Shown in pieces: positions 24,488-36,426 of a DNA stretch of 64,000 nt. The stretch's first letter is position 1, and each line of letters begins with the position of its first letter. Location: NCBI GenBank assembly GCA_036250195.1, contig JAVHZZ010000070.1, positions 310,001 to 374,000 on the forward strand. Reading direction: 5' to 3'. Below the pieces are notes generated by a model, which was not told where the DNA came from, ran no database searches, and saw only the letters and a program-made list of their open reading frames with translations. Position numbers and translations under genes: made by a program. This stretch comes from Mixophyes australis (lineage: Eukaryota > Chordata > Amphibia > Anura > Limnodynastidae).

Positions 24488-25963
24488 AGTCATTTTTCCT
24501 TCCTTGATTCCCACATGCGTGAATATTGCGCCAGTCTGCTCTGTATGAGCGATTCCAACAGGGCAACATGTCTGCAGAGTTGCTGTTATTAATGTATTAA
24601 GTTAAGTGCTATATTTTTTTATCACATTATGTATTGTGTATTGGATTCTCTAATTAATCATTTAGAGAAATATTATCAGTATAACCTATAATTATGACTC
24701 ACCATAAATTAAGGCATTAACTGGCCTTTCATTCCTCTTCTGTGTCTTCCTGCTTCCAGCTGGATCATCATCATCATTTATTTATTGATCATGTTCAGGA
24801 GAACTACCAGTGGTAGTTGTGGTAGTTGTTAGTAGAACAGGTACAGGGTATCCGGCCTCTATAGCTCTCTTTGTGTGATATTATTTCCCACCTGCTGCAC
24901 TGTGTCATTAATTCTCATTAAAGGATCATTTAATTTACATACATATCATTTTTTAACTCTTTTTCTGTCTTTCGTCTTGTGCATTATGAATACTTAGTTA
25001 GATCTTTCTTAATTGATTAAATTACACATTCCTTTAGTTGAGCCTACCATACTCCCAGCTATACTACTAGGTATCCACCACTTTACCATCTTATTTTCCT
25101 TGACTATTCCCTTGTCCACTCTCCTCTTCTTCCTGGGGTACTCTCTGTATACTCCACCTGTCTCTCACACCTTCTACCCCAGCATCTCATCCCCCTTCTA
25201 CCTCCTTTTCTTTTAACTTTTTATTTGTAACAGCAGATAGATATCAATATACAGCACAACCGTACATGTTGTTGACATTAAATAAGAACCAAGGTTACAC
25301 AATCTAAAAATCGGAGAGGAAACAAAAAATGAAATAAAACAAAACAAAGCAAAAATACAAATGACTATAGAAATATAGATTATATTCTATGTCACATTCC
25401 AATTGGTAGTTGGGAATTAACGGCCTACGTGGTGAGTGTACAAGTGAGGACTTTTCCCGTACCAAAGATAGACCATGTAAGGTTGGATATATATAACAAA
25501 TAGAACAAACTGCTGTTTTATTTTTTAATTTTTTATGATGAGGGGGAGAAGGGAGAGGGACTGGGGTAGAGGTGGAGGGATTTTCCAAATTGGAAATACA
25601 TCTCCTACCTCCTTTTATTAAATCTTTATAGTAGAAACTGGAGCTTTACATAAGATCTGAAACCACTTGATTCCCATTTCCCGATATACATAATCATCTT
25701 GTCACTTCAGCCCCAGCTGACAGCCTCCATTGCTGTCCCAATCAGGAAGGACTGTAACCCATATTCTGCCACTGACCCCCCCAGCTTCCCCATGCACTGT
25801 CTGACAATAGATATAAACTGAAAGTGATACAGAAAAGCTGATTGTGCCGAGATAGGATTACAGTTACAATCCCCCCATACAAAGGTATGTATCTGGTCAC
25901 TAGTATTTGGATATATTGTTATCCCCATTTGGCACATATAATTCCCACTCTAGAATCCAAGAC
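24484..25963. other. No recognisable gene
   Basis: T-rich on the plus strand around 25,000-25,220 (pyrimidine-rich) and A-rich around 25,310-25,370. Pieces such as ATCATCATCATTTATTTATTGATC (24,766) hint at a decayed LINE tail. No domains found. Confidence 0.3.
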
Positions 25964-26392
25964 TTCTCCCGCGCTGCCCCCCTTCACTGGAATGACCTCC
26001 CTCGCTCCATCCTTCTCTCACCCAACCTGTGCTCCTTCAAACGGGCACTTAAAACTCACCTTTTTCTTAAGGCCTACCAACTATCCACTTAACCTCTCAT
26101 CTCTTCGGTTCTCCCCTTTGCCTCACTGGCTCCCTTCTGTGCCTGATTCTGTTCACCCTCCCTTAGGATGTAAGCTCGTATGAGCACGTCCCTCTTTCCT
26201 CCTGTCTCCATACCTGTTCTTCCACTCCGTCTCTACTGTATTTGCCTGCCCGGAGTTTACGAAGTATTGGTATTTTATGTTTAATGTTCTGTACTGTTTT
26301 GCCCTGTATGGTCTACTGTTTGCACTGTGTACGGCGCTGCGGAAACCATGTGGCGCCTTACAAATAAACGATAATAATAATAATAAAGACTC
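25964..26392 (+). mobile_element. CR1/L2-type LINE 3' end with (TAA)n tail
   Basis: The frame ending at 26,092 encodes FSRAAPLHWNDLPRSI ... FKRALKTHLF, the typical C-terminal tail of ORF2 in CR1/L2/Rex-like LINEs (AAP.LWN.LP and FK..LKTHLF). It is followed by a 3' UTR with ATGTAAGCTCGTATGAGCA, GTACGGCGCTGCGGAAAC and CAAATAAACGATAATAATAA. Everything upstream of the last 43 codons is missing, so this is a heavily 5'-truncated insertion. Confidence 0.7.
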
Positions 26393-26529
26393 TGTGGATT
26401 CATTTGGTTGAAGTATATGGATTTCATAATATGGTTCTGAATGAAGAGTCAATGGACTAAAACTGCAGGTTCATAAATATATCCAGGTGGGCTCCATGTG
26501 CCTTATTTGGACTACAAATTGTCTGCTGG

Positions 26530-27660
26530 ACTATATCCTGGCCAGTTACCCCCTCCCTCAGTGAGGACAGGAAGTCTGGAGCAGCTGGAGCCCCTTTCAC
26601 AACATAAATGTATAGAAGGGATTAAAACAGGAAGTTGCTATTCATCATCTGGGATTAAGCCCTGCAGTAACCAGTTTGCTACTCTATTGTTCTCTCTAGG
26701 ACTGTGTCAGACTACTATGCACTAGACCAGCTGGGGGGAAACCCATGTGGGGATGACTTCTCTCCACTCCCATATCCAACCCCTGATTTGGGAGCCAATG
26801 GCATTCTGTACGGACTTGGGATAACCTTACAGGACGGGATTTCACCTGTGGGTATTCTGAACTGTTTAAAAAGAGCCTGCAAGGAGACCAAGGGTTGTTT
26901 ATTGGATATCCTGAGCTTGGTATTGAAGATCTGTCTCCTACCAGCTCCAACGTGTGTCCTGATTACAATTTTACATCTAGGCACATCTCTGGCTGAACAT
27001 GGTGCAACAGTATAACTCTGCCCCAATGGGAGCTGCTTGTGCGTCTGCACATCTGGGGGTAAATGTATCAAGCTGAGAGTTTTCCGGCGGGTTTGAAAAG
27101 TGGAGATGTTGCCTATTGCAACCAATCAGATTCTAGCTTTCATTTTGTAGAATGCACTAAATAAATGATAGCTAGAATCTGATTGGTTTTTCAAACCCGC
27201 CGGAAAACTCTCAGCTTGATACATTTACCCCCTGGTGTGCCTACAGGAGTAGGGTGACAGGGGTCCAGGCTGCTAACATCTCGGTAGTGAGCATAAGGCC
27301 GAGAGGCCAGGACCAGCAAGCCTAGAAGTGTAGAAATCGGAGGAATCTGGAAGACCTGAGTACTGAGCTATTGTGACAAAAGCATCAGGACCAGAGACTT
27401 TTTTACAACTTAGCCCGGCCAAAGAAATACTGTTTAAACATATGTAACGGTTCCTCATATCTTTATCTGGGGATGTGTGGGGGAGGTTTTTAGATGTTGG
27501 CGATTTAATATAGTTATTGTGGTACAGTTGTGTTTGCACCTTCTGTAATAAAGGTACTATTATAGCTACCACTCCTCTTTGTCTGCGTGATCCAAAGAAC
27601 ACCAAGGTACCAGGGCTACTCTGTGGGCCTTGACTCTAATGCCCTGGTGTCCTGACACTG
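26530..27660 (+). mobile_element. Possible LTR or retroelement remnant, interrupted by a MITE
   Basis: No coding domain. The stretch after the MITE (27,232-27,660) has an AATAAA at 27,547-27,552, followed within about 100 bp by TCTGCGTGATCCAAAGAACACC, as in the R-U5 part of an LTR. The borders were not found, so the class is uncertain. The open frames at 26,696-27,125 are mutually overlapping shadows. Confidence 0.25.
27056..27231. mobile_element. Near-perfect palindromic MITE, 176 bp
   Basis: Left arm GGGGTAAATGTATCAAGCTG..., right arm ...CAGCTTGATACATTTACCCC. The arms are complementary over about 45 bp through AGAGTTTTCCGGCGGGTTTG, and an inner pair AACCAATCAGATTCTAGCT / AGCTAGAATCTGATTGGTT extends the hairpin. 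CTG flanks both ends (possible 3-bp target duplication). No coding capacity. It would fold into a long hairpin RNA if transcribed. Confidence 0.85.
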
Positions 27661-28435
27661 ATCATCAAAATCTGAGGAGCATGACTGTCCCAATACTATC
27701 CCCATTCATTATAGGTTTTCATAAGACGCTGGTCTCGTCACATGAAAAGAAAAATGTCCAGATAGTGGATAACTGACTTGATTCCCATTTCCCCCCTTAG
27801 CACCCACTCTTTTAAGGAGGTGAAAGCTTCAGGTAGATGCCTCTTACAGAATGGCCGCATCAAGTGAGGTGTATGATGCAGAACATGTCTCCTTACTGAT
27901 CCCATTAGTCACCGAATCTTTCTTTGGAATTGACAAATGATGAATCAGGCTGAATATTCTGGGCTTTGTTTCAGGGACCATTTACAGTGCATAATGCATG
28001 GCTGACATCAAATATCCGTACAGTTTCAACTCTTTGGACTCCCTATAAGGAACTCTAAAAACATTCTTAAACCCATTCTCCAATAATAATGCTGCCTCCC
28101 TGTCTGGATGTCTCCTAAGTCAGGGATGCTTTGTATCTATATTTAATTTATGTCTTTTTCAAGCAGGTTTCCCATGCCTGAACTGTCTTCCGATCTTGAA
28201 AACACTTAGCAAGCGGCTGCCCTCCACCACAGCTGAACATTCATGTCTGAGTCTGCATGGGGCCACATACATTGGCCATCAATAAACTGCCAGCATGTTC
28301 CCTTTCTTGCTCCTACCAACACCACAGCAGGCCCAGGAGAAGACCACTGCCAACCCATTGCAGGAAATCCCAACCTCATTTATAGCCACATGGGACATCC
28401 AGACAGCAAGAACTTGTAAAACATGCCCATATTCA
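27661..28435. other. No recognisable gene
   Basis: Unique-looking sequence. Frames at 28,279-28,528 on both strands have no motifs. The segment may be spacer of the decayed zinc-finger locus that follows. Confidence 0.25.
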
Positions 28436-28775
28436 TTGCATAAAATAACGTTTCTCCCCTTCATTACTTCTCTGACATACAATACCTTTCTGAATTACTT
28501 TGAAACCTTTTCCTACATCAGCACATGAATTTGGCTGTTCCCTAAGTGATTTCTCTGATATTTAACAATTTGGAATATGTGTAAAACATTTACCACATTC
28601 AGAGCAAGAATATCTCTCCTGTATGACATGGTCTTTCTCCTGTATGGTGCGCAACAAGAAGTGAATTATGTGCTAAATATTTCCAACATTCTGTAATATG
28701 GTTTCTTTACGTTATGACTTCTCTGATACTTAAGAAGTAATATTTTAGGAAAACATTTCCCACATTCTGAGCAGG
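28436..28775 (-). pseudogene. Decayed C2H2 zinc-finger array
   Basis: Minus-strand reading gives [20 protein letters not shown] near 28,775-28,715 (first His of the finger replaced by Tyr). A second [10 protein letters not shown] lies near 28,607-28,580, with frameshifts and a stop between. Finger-like linkers (CTTCTCTGATACTTAAG, TTCTCTGATATTTAAC) continue to about 28,440. It is a multi-finger exon that has lost its frame, and is older than the fragment at 19,452. Confidence 0.7.
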
Positions 28776-29291
28776 ACCAAGATTAACCTGGAGAAGGTGG
28801 GAGGGCAGCCATAACCCCTGAGCTGCCTTAACCTTAGACCTCACCTACCTTTCCTTGAACAGTCACAATTTGTGTTGGTCAAATAGGCTGAACCTACTAG
28901 GAAAGGTGTTTGGGCTGATCGGGGGGAACTCTTGGCAAACTGTGCATGGTTTGAGTGGATTGGCAATTGGCTTAAATTGTCCTGATTTTGCAATTGGTAT
29001 TGATGACAGGTATTGCACAGGTACTGGTCCCAGTGTACATCTATTTTGCCTAAGGGAAGCTGACTTGTACAGTCAAACAAATAGCTACAATAAAAAGTGT
29101 TGAAATATGCCCATAGCAAGGGAAATTCTTATCCACATAAATATCTAGTTATTGCTACAGTAAGAAGAAAAACACAGACACAATTCTTTCATTAGAAATG
29201 TATTGCATGGAAATGGTAAAATAACCACATGCACAGTGTACACATAACAACATATACAACAAAATCATAACTAGTACAATAAAGACATAAT

Positions 29292-29844
29292 GGGGCTTAT
29301 TCAGAGTTGGACGCATTTGCGCACCAAACGTACGTTGGAAATAATGTACACAAAAAAGTGGATTTACTCATTGATGTTGAGTCTCAAGACGCCTGCAGCT
29401 CAAAAACAGTTTCTTTGTGACCAGTGTAGGTCTGCCCCCCCCCCCCCCCCCCGATACAGTGGGGTGCAGATATAAAATGCAATTAAAAATGGAAATGTCA
29501 ATTACGCAATACTCAATCAGCAAATTAGAAACAGCTAAATAGGGCTGATAGTCATCATCATATACCTGCACCAAAAATCTAATACCTGCATGAGGTTCGA
29601 GCCCTAAAAGGCGTATTTGCAGATGTTATGTTACAATTACATGAACCCACCCATACTGTGCTCAGCCCATGCATGCTAGTCCCTGCACATCCTTATTCTG
29701 CTTTTCCAGACAAAGGCGGACGGATGTCAGCGATATAAATAACTCCATATATGGACATATACTTTCTGGATTTTGGAATCGTTGCAGTATGAAAATACAC
29801 ATCTTATGCAAACAATGACCTACGTCTAACTCTAAATGAGCCCC
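29292..29844. mobile_element. MITE-like element, 553 bp, GGGGC...GCCCC termini
   Basis: Left end GGGGCTTATTCAGAGTTGGACG; right end in reverse complement GGGGCTCATTTAGAGTTAGACG. Both are flanked by AAT (3-bp target duplication). It contains an 18-C homopolymer at 29,435-29,452. The termini suit a PIF/Harbinger-like non-autonomous family. No transposase; internal frames are artefacts. Confidence 0.7.
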
Positions 29845-31315
29845 AATATATACATTTCCTTTATACAACGATGGTAAAGATATTTTGCATTCCCCACTAG
29901 AGCAGATCAAGCTCCACCTAGTTTGATGTCTATGTACTGAAATACCAGCTGTGCGATGTTTTGCTTGTTTGTTCCACCTTCAGATTGCTTTATTTTATCA
30001 TGTACACACCATCCTGAAAATGTTACTACAAGCATTTATTTTCTTAGTAGCCTCCTTCCGTGATTTTAGCCATGTATTTATAACATCCGGGAGAGTGGAT
30101 TATTTTCTTGCCCCAGGATACATCATAAAGCTGCTCACTGGGTACAATTATACAGAAAGCAGAGCAGAGCAACACAAACACACAGCTCTGCCCCGTGGTA
30201 TCACCACACGGGTTAAACGTACAGAGGGAAACCAGGACGTAAAAGTTGTGTATTTACTAAAACTTGGAGTAAAGCCTATACAAGCCATTAAATACATGTG
30301 ATGGTTGGAAACCCCTTTAATTATGCTTCTGAAAGGATTTTATTTTATACAGGGCTTTGTCACTAAAAACAATACATTGGGTATAGTGAAACCTCCTAAA
30401 AAGCCTTGACATAATTGAGATTAAAGTTGCATTATCAAATAATTGTTACTTGTTACTCATTTGCCTCTTTCCAGCTCCAGGGTCTGCTCTATGCAGCCGC
30501 TTTTCCCGGGACACCTTCGTTTCTGGCTCCTCCGTGTACATATGGCTGTGGCAGTGGCTTGTGAGCAGGAGGTCCAATCAGAAGCCACAATCTCCATGAC
30601 TGCAACTCCTGATTGATCATCCTGCTTACTCATACTTCTACCTCGGGGAGATCAAAAGGGGGCGGGGTGAGTCGATCGCATAATTTGGCCCTGCGCCAAA
30701 ATGTCCATTTAGTCAGAGCTGTGAGATGAACCACGGAACCACGGGAAACACTTGTGCATGGAGCAGGCCTCGGGGCTCCAGAGAGAGGAGAAGCAGGTGA
30801 GTAACATGATAACATGCAACAATTAGGTGGTAATGCAGATTTAGGTGCTCCTCTGCTGCAGCATATCACTATCATGACAGTGTATTGTCTTGTCATCACA
30901 ATATTCAACAGAAAGGGACTTTTAAAGAATATATATACATGATAGGGCACCAGCATACATGTGTACAGCAGCTGTAGCAGTTAATAGATTGGAGAGAACA
31001 TGAGGACTGGAATATCCAAATCAGTTTAAGACAAAGAATAAGACTCTAGAAACACTGTATCTACTTAATCAGGGAATTTATTTTACATCTAGATAACATT
31101 TAACATGTTTCATTCCTACAGATTAAATTTTGTTGTCTCTGAGATACAAAATGAATAATGAACATCATGGGAATTACTAAACAATTGGTTATTTTAACAA
31201 AAGTATAATTAATTATGTGGTAGTACAATGTAAGGAATGTGAAGAAAGTACAATATCATATAAAACACAAAGCATCGGAAAGTATAGAAAATATATATTA
31301 TATTTGAACTTGGAA

Positions 31316-31318
<3 letters not shown>
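29845..31318. other. No recognisable gene
   Basis: Frames at 29,951-30,301 (plus) and 30,630-30,956 (minus) show no domains. The 30,490-30,760 stretch is relatively GC-rich (GGGGGCGGGGTGAGTCGATCG) but has no clear exon. Confidence 0.3.

Positions 31319-31370
<52 letters not shown>
31319..31370. repeat. (TA)n microsatellite
   Basis: Pure TA alternation interrupted once by GTATATATA. Confidence 0.95.
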
Positions 31371-31371
<1 letters not shown>

Positions 31372-31539
31372 ACTCTTGGGAAAATGCGAACTGTCAGACA
31401 CTGTACAACAAAGTAGGATTATATTAAATTTTAACACACTGGCAGAGTGATTGCATAATTCTGATCTTAATAAGATGTAGTTAGTAGATTTTACCATACC
31501 CTGTGGCTGGTTTCCCATCCGTGTAAAGATTAACCCTTC

Positions 31540-32340
31540 CAATGCTGCAGTGCCAATTGGGTTAACCCCCCAGTGCTAAGTGCTGGAGGTGCAATGTATT
31601 TTAAAGTGTATTTCAATAAATATATAAATGTAGATATTGGCGCTGAAAGGGTTAGCCCAGGAGTAGAAATGTATAAAGTGATATGTGTGTTTATAAAATG
31701 TTATTTCAAATGTGTATAAAACAAAAGAAATTGCTTCTCCCCCCACTGCTGGTCCAGTGAGGATCGGAGCTCAGCCAGAGCTTTAATTCCTCCACTCCGG
31801 TTCCCATTTGTAAGTACAGGATGACTGGAGTGTCGGAGGGGTCTCCAATCCCTGATGGTACAGTGGGGGCTGCAGGAGCAGCCCCTGGATAAAGTAGGAG
31901 CCAGGAGCTCTCTGTGTGTAAACTCCGCTGGCAGCTGTAGTTCAGTGGCTTCTGGAGGAGACTTGCAGAGGCGCCTCCTAGATTCACACATGAATCCAGG
32001 AGTCCCAGTCTGCAGAGCACCATACTGGAGCTCAAAGAGCCTGGGGACAACTGGTGGCAACACTATTCTCCTACAACTCATGTGCAGTTGGCATTCACAG
32101 TCGGTGAATATCTGCTGACAGGTGACACCAGTAGAAGTGGTCAGTAACAGCCAGATACAGACAGTAAGAAGGAAACCCAACTAAACTGTTTAAGATCTCC
32201 CTCTCCAAACACTGGGTAGCAGAGTAAGCCAATCCAGTCACAGTTTATAACTGGTGGCAAGCAATTTGATAATGCTAGGGTTTTTTTTTGGAGAGCCGAG
32301 TTACTCAAGTGAAGAGCTCCTTCCACACAAGGGAATGCAA
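31540..32340 (+). mobile_element. Probable LTR/leader of a Ty3/gypsy-like element
   Basis: This lies immediately upstream of the gag-like region. It has a GC-richer segment at 31,740-32,120, and near 32,250 TATAACTGGTGGCAAGCAA could hold a primer-binding site (TGG start) just after an LTR end. No exact LTR pair was found because the 3' part of the element is missing, so this is placed by position. Confidence 0.35.
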
Positions 32341-32361
32341 AAGATGGTTAACTACACCGCA

Positions 32362-33030
32362 ATGTCCAAGGCAGATCTCGAAATCCTGTGCAAAGCAAGA
32401 AACATTGTACAGTAAAAAGTCATCATCTGCTGCACCATGATTTGGGTCCTGTCACTTTACCGAATTTGAGGACGGTGTTGGAGACAGTGATTTACACTTG
32501 CAGGTGTTTGGAATGATTTCTAAATTCCATGCTTTGTCCAAAAAGGAGTGGGTCAATTATTTGGTCCTTACAATGCAAGGGCGTGCATTAGAGGCCTATT
32601 GTGTATTGACCCCAGATGACTGTGCAGACTCTGAAGTGGTAAAGAAAGTTCTCTTTAAGTGCTACATTATTACCCCAGGAACCTACTGGCAGAAATGTGA
32701 GGATCTGGCAGAAGCCTTCTCATCAACCATGAGGAATTTACTAACCAGCTGTGGCAGTTTGTGATGAGATGTGTGAATGGATCTGGTGTCAAGACCTGGG
32801 TGGATTTAAATGGTTTAATTTGCAGGGAGCAGTTGTCTCGCCGGTGCACACAGAGGGTGAAAAAATTGGTACTGGACCACAACACAATAATATTTGAAGT
32901 AGCGGCCCAGTTGGCAAATCAAAATGTAGTGGTTTGGCCACCCTGGCAGAAGCGCCAGTCTAGCAGCCAACACCAAAGAATTTTATGAATTGAAGAACAT
33001 CCCTCTGCTGTTGATCACTCCGCCAAGCAA
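32362..33030 (+). pseudogene. Ty3/gypsy-like Gag (SAP-like plus SCAN-like capsid), decayed
   Basis: Gag forms the particle of LTR retrotransposons. The N-terminal MSKADLEILCKARNI resembles the SAP-like helix of some vertebrate gypsy Gags. Positions 32,498-32,764 encode a capsid-like stretch (WVNYLVLTMQGRALEAY ... VKKVLFKCYIITPGTYW). After a frame change, 32,764-32,930 gives TWVDLNGLICREQL and a following helix. This layout is that of Gmr1-like gypsy Gag, the family from which vertebrate SCAN domains are thought to derive. Stops and frameshifts show it is dead. The knuckle and protease follow after an insertion. Confidence 0.65.
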
Positions 33031-33034
33031 GTAG

Positions 33035-33560
33035 TTACAATCCTGTTCCACAAACTAGGTCCTTGTAATTAAAGCCACGGAGCCAGAAATATATTGAAAG
33101 TATTAAACTGTTTAATGTAGTGGAAAACACAGTCCATGTGATGCAAGTTAAACACAGGCCAGATCAGTGAATAAACAGACTTCCAGGTATAAGGCAAATA
33201 TCAGGTTTACCTCCAAGTGACAAGATAGAGATGAATGCTAAATGCTTACAGAAAAGCAGAAACTGGCTAAGCAAGGATTTCCACAGGAACAGAGAAAAAG
33301 CAAGGCAGTTAGTCCAAGGGTAAATAAACATTACAGGCACAGAAACATTAATGACCAGCAAAGGAAACTGGGAGAGGCAGGCATATATAGGAGACAATCA
33401 GGTGCGAATGATTAACATAGTGCAGCTAGTAGTCCCTGATAGTAAGAAGAGAAGGCAGAATAACAGCACCTCTGGTGGTTCACAGGTACTGCATGGTCAA
33501 TATAATAATAAATATAGTCCCAGAGGCAGGAGCTAAAGCAGCATCATGAGGCAGATCCTA
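33035..33560. mobile_element. Unclassified insertion inside the gypsy-like Gag
   Basis: The capsid-like segment ends at about 33,030 and the zinc-knuckle segment resumes after about 33,580. The sequence between is A-rich and non-coding, ending near CCCAGAGGCAGGAGCTAAAGC. No inverted ends or clear target duplication were found. It could be a non-autonomous LTR or an unrelated insertion. Confidence 0.35.
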
Positions 33561-33589
33561 ACAGTAGCCACTAACCCAGGTGCTTGTAG

Positions 33590-34300
33590 CTAGCTGCAAT
33601 TCCACCCTGTTCCTGGAAGTCATCAGACTAGACTGGATAGGAAGTGTTATGGCTGTGGGAAAACCGGTCACCTAAGGCCAGACTGTCCCACAGGCTGACT
33701 TGCATACCCGACTAAGGGAGGTGGGCCTAAAAAGATTGTTCTTGCCCCAGAAAGTCCAGTGGCGTATGTCACAGAGAAAAGTGACTCAGTGAAGAGGCCA
33801 AAAAGACACCCAAAAAGAGGTGGAAGCACCCAAGTTGGACCATTGCAGGGAGAAGGCCTGAGAGTCTCAGGGACCTCAATCACTGTGGTGAGCCCCCCAT
33901 CCTTGCTGAACCTGCTGCAGCATTGCCAGGCTAGACTGCCAAAGTCACAGTTCCAGATGGACTCGTAGTGCCCACGGTGAGGGTACGTCTCGATTGGGGA
34001 GCTGGCAAATAAATGTGAGATGTGCTCCTGGGAAACGATCTTGGTCATGGGATGTTGACAGGTTTTTGTCATCCCCATTACCCAGAGTCAAGCTGTCAGA
34101 CTACATGCTACAGGAGTGGCAGTCTAGAGCAAAAGACCCAAGCTACTAGACAACAATCAGCAAGAGCTGCAACAGCATTATACAGCCCAAAAGAAAAGGT
34201 TGAAGCTGTTAGATCATCAGGACTTAGCCAGCTCTTTACCACAAAAAAGACCCCATTCCCCAGCAATGCAGAGTATGTTGTTTCCCGCACATCTGCAATT
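33590..34300 (+). pseudogene. Gag zinc knuckle and retropepsin-like remnant
   Basis: 33,645-33,686 encodes CYGCGKTGHLRPDC, an exact C-x2-C-x4-H-x4-C nucleocapsid knuckle. Further on, 33,930-34,010 gives VPTVRVRLDWGAG and 34,022-34,050 gives LLGNDLGH, the C-terminal motif of the aspartic protease in this element group. Reading frame changes occur between these parts. RT and integrase are absent: the following sequence is a degenerate minisatellite. The relic is the 5' third of a Ty3/gypsy-like element. Confidence 0.7.
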
Positions 34301-34802
34301 AAATATGGTGGAAAATATTACGTTATGAACTTGATATTGAGGCTGGTTGGGTGAAATAGACCTTTAATTAAATGTAAATGCTATTAATTTAATTTTTGGG
34401 CTGGTGGGGGTGAAATTGATTTAAAAATCAAATCGGAATGTTATTAATCTAATGTTGGGGAAGGTTGGGAGGAAGGAAGTTTATTTATTAAACATAAACA
34501 CTAAGAATATACTGTTGGGGTTTTTAGGGGGGAGGAGGCCTAATTATTAAACATGGGAGCTATTAATTTAAGGTTGGGGCTGTTTGGGGGGTAGGAGGCT
34601 TATTTATTAAATTTAAGTATTTATTTAAGTATATTAATTTAATGCCGGGCTGGTTGGGGTAAAATATCCTAATTATTAAATGTGTACTAATTTATTGTTT
34701 TGGACTGGTTGGGTGGGGGGTGGGGGTTGGGTTTGTTTAACTGTTAATGCTGAGAATGCTATTAATTTGGGGTAAAGAGGCCTATTTATTAAATACAGAA
34801 CA
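34300..34802 (+). repeat. Degenerate minisatellite, unit about 55-75 bp
   Basis: Repeats of (G)GGCTGGTTGGGG-TAGGAGGCCTATTTATTAAAT-GCTATTAATTTAATG, about 7-8 units, diverged. No coding potential. It separates the gypsy relic from the Ngaro elements. Confidence 0.75.
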
Positions 34803-35075
34803 CTAGTAATGCCATGGTGGTTGGGTGTCTAGAGTGTTGATTATAAGCACTGAAGGGCACCCAAACTTTATCTCGCTATCCCTTAGAATCTTTAATAGCG
34901 TCGCCCAACGTAAACCACTAAAACCTAACCATCTAACTGAATCTGCCCGGGGAAATTTGCTCAAATCATGAGCAGGACCACTCTTACCGGCCCAAAAAAC
35001 AAATGAATGGCCGACCAGCCAAAAATGCTTCCCATCCTGCCGTGAACCTGCAACATGGAGTAAAATGCACATAAA
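34803..35075 (-). pseudogene. SGNH-hydrolase-like ORF, 5' part (outer Ngaro)
   Basis: Reads SRQDGKHFWLVGHSFVFWAGKSG..., with GHS at the position of the SGNH nucleophile block, and continues to FGCPSVLII before losing homology. The GxND and DxxH blocks present in the inner copy (37,547-38,080) are missing, so catalysis would be impossible. In Ngaro elements this accessory ORF has an unknown role. Confidence 0.7.
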
Positions 35076-35342
35076 ACAAATTTCAAGACATAATACATGG
35101 TATTAGAGAAAGACACTACTATATATTTGCGTGCAACGCAGGGTGACCCATGCGGAGGTAAAACCGGAAACCCCGGGGTGCCACAAGCCAATCAGGCCCC
35201 CGGGGAAAAGAAATGGCAAATCCCTCCACGCCTTCTTTTAACAAGACAAGCAACGCATGTCATGGGTCAGCCTTACCACATTGCATTATTAAGCCTAAAG
35301 CGCAACAGCTGGCCTAACATACTGTTTGAAACACTTAGACCT

Positions 35343-35755
35343 TCACTTACCCGAAGCCACGATACTCTGTTCCGACACACCCTCCTCCGCCGCTACTGTA
35401 GCCGCTCCTATTCTAAAAGAATGAGTCCCATAGTCTGCTGTATCCAATCCAAGTTTAGCAATACAATTCTTAAAGACCGCGGAAAACTGGACCTTCGTAA
35501 GGGGGTACCTATCATGGTGCCTAAGCCCATTACCACCAGGAGCAGGGGACATATCTCTATACAATCTTGTAAACTCAAGCGGGCAAACTGCAATATCCTG
35601 ATTACGATGCTAGGTAATCCACCGCCCCCTACCCAAAGGATCAGTCTTCGATCTATGGATCTTACAAGCTATGTTATCATTCTTAAACACAACATTTCTG
35701 TGAAGTAACCCTGAACCGATTGCCGATCTAGATGAAGCTAACAACTCACCTGTAA
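35343..35755 (-). pseudogene. Tyrosine recombinase, C-terminal half (outer Ngaro)
   Basis: Minus-strand translation from the insertion junction gives RFTGELLASSR, then IHRSKTDPLGRGRW, YRDMSPAPGG, and ADYGTHSFRIGAATVAAEEG. HSFR is the HxxR block and SKTD carries the conserved Lys. The last part (RWKS...Y, seen in the inner copy) is lost after EQSIVASGK. A stop separates the SKTD and YRD parts. The N-terminal half lies at 39,353-39,410, beyond the inner element. Confidence 0.75.
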
Positions 35756-36426
35756 ACCGCTTATGGTGGACAACCTTCTATACCATCTTTAACCTTTACC
35801 AGAGTTAACTTAACAACCAAAATAACGACACAGAGACTTGAATTGGCGTTTGAAAGGTCAGGAATTTATTATAGGCGAAACCTGCTGGGGAAAAATTGGT
35901 GGCCAACATAAACAGACCAATCAGCATCCAGGCCACACCTACTAGTTGTAAATTCCGTCCAAACTAATTTGGACTCGACTAGGCGTAAAATGCCAAACTC
36001 CCCCATTTGGCATATTAGCTGAGGCACGCCCGCCTAAGCGGAGCCCCTTAACCCCGAAGGGCTATTCTGCTAATTGCCCAATCCCTTTAAGAGGAGAGTG
36101 CCTACTATGCCTTCAATGTAACAAAATGGCCGCTGATTGGGCTGCTTACCGCCACTTGTAAACACAAGTCCAATATCAATACCACAATATGGGATGGGTG
36201 GGTGGGTAACAAATCTATCCGGCAAGAGGAAGTCACATCCTTTTCCTATATGTTATAAGCCTCCTCAGGAAAGCAAACCCCTCCCCTTCCGGCTCCACTG
36301 ATTGGATAACTCAGATTTCTACCACAACCCAGATAAGTTAACTCCTGGTATGCCTGTACTTTTTCCTCTGCCTGCCCCTTCAGCGTTTATATCACCTCGG
36401 TCTCATTCAATCCCTCTGTTGTATTA
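35755..36426 (-). repeat. 672-bp Ngaro direct repeat R1 (complete)
   Basis: Starts AACCGCTTATGGTGGACAAC and ends CCTCTGTTGTATTA, nearly identical to R2. It includes short inverted repeats (CCAAACTAATTTGG; GCCAAA...TTTGGC) that may mark recombination sites. Confidence 0.95.

Noticed and set aside
24295..24592. Overlapping YIYIYI open frames on both strands
   Set aside because: They translate (TA)n tracts; no gene.
26696..27125. Overlapping frames of 84-136 codons
   Set aside because: Mutually overlapping on both strands and crossing the MITE at 27,056; no motif.
31701..32180. 159-codon minus-strand frame with hydrophobic start (signal-peptide-like)
   Set aside because: It lies in the presumed LTR/leader of the gypsy-like element, overlaps other long frames on both strands and has no recognisable domain or splice context.
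35700..35765. ACAG|GTGAGT splice donor on the minus strand at the R1 edge
   Set aside because: The same bases read through as tyrosine-recombinase coding (RFTGELLASSR) of the outer Ngaro, which explains them better.
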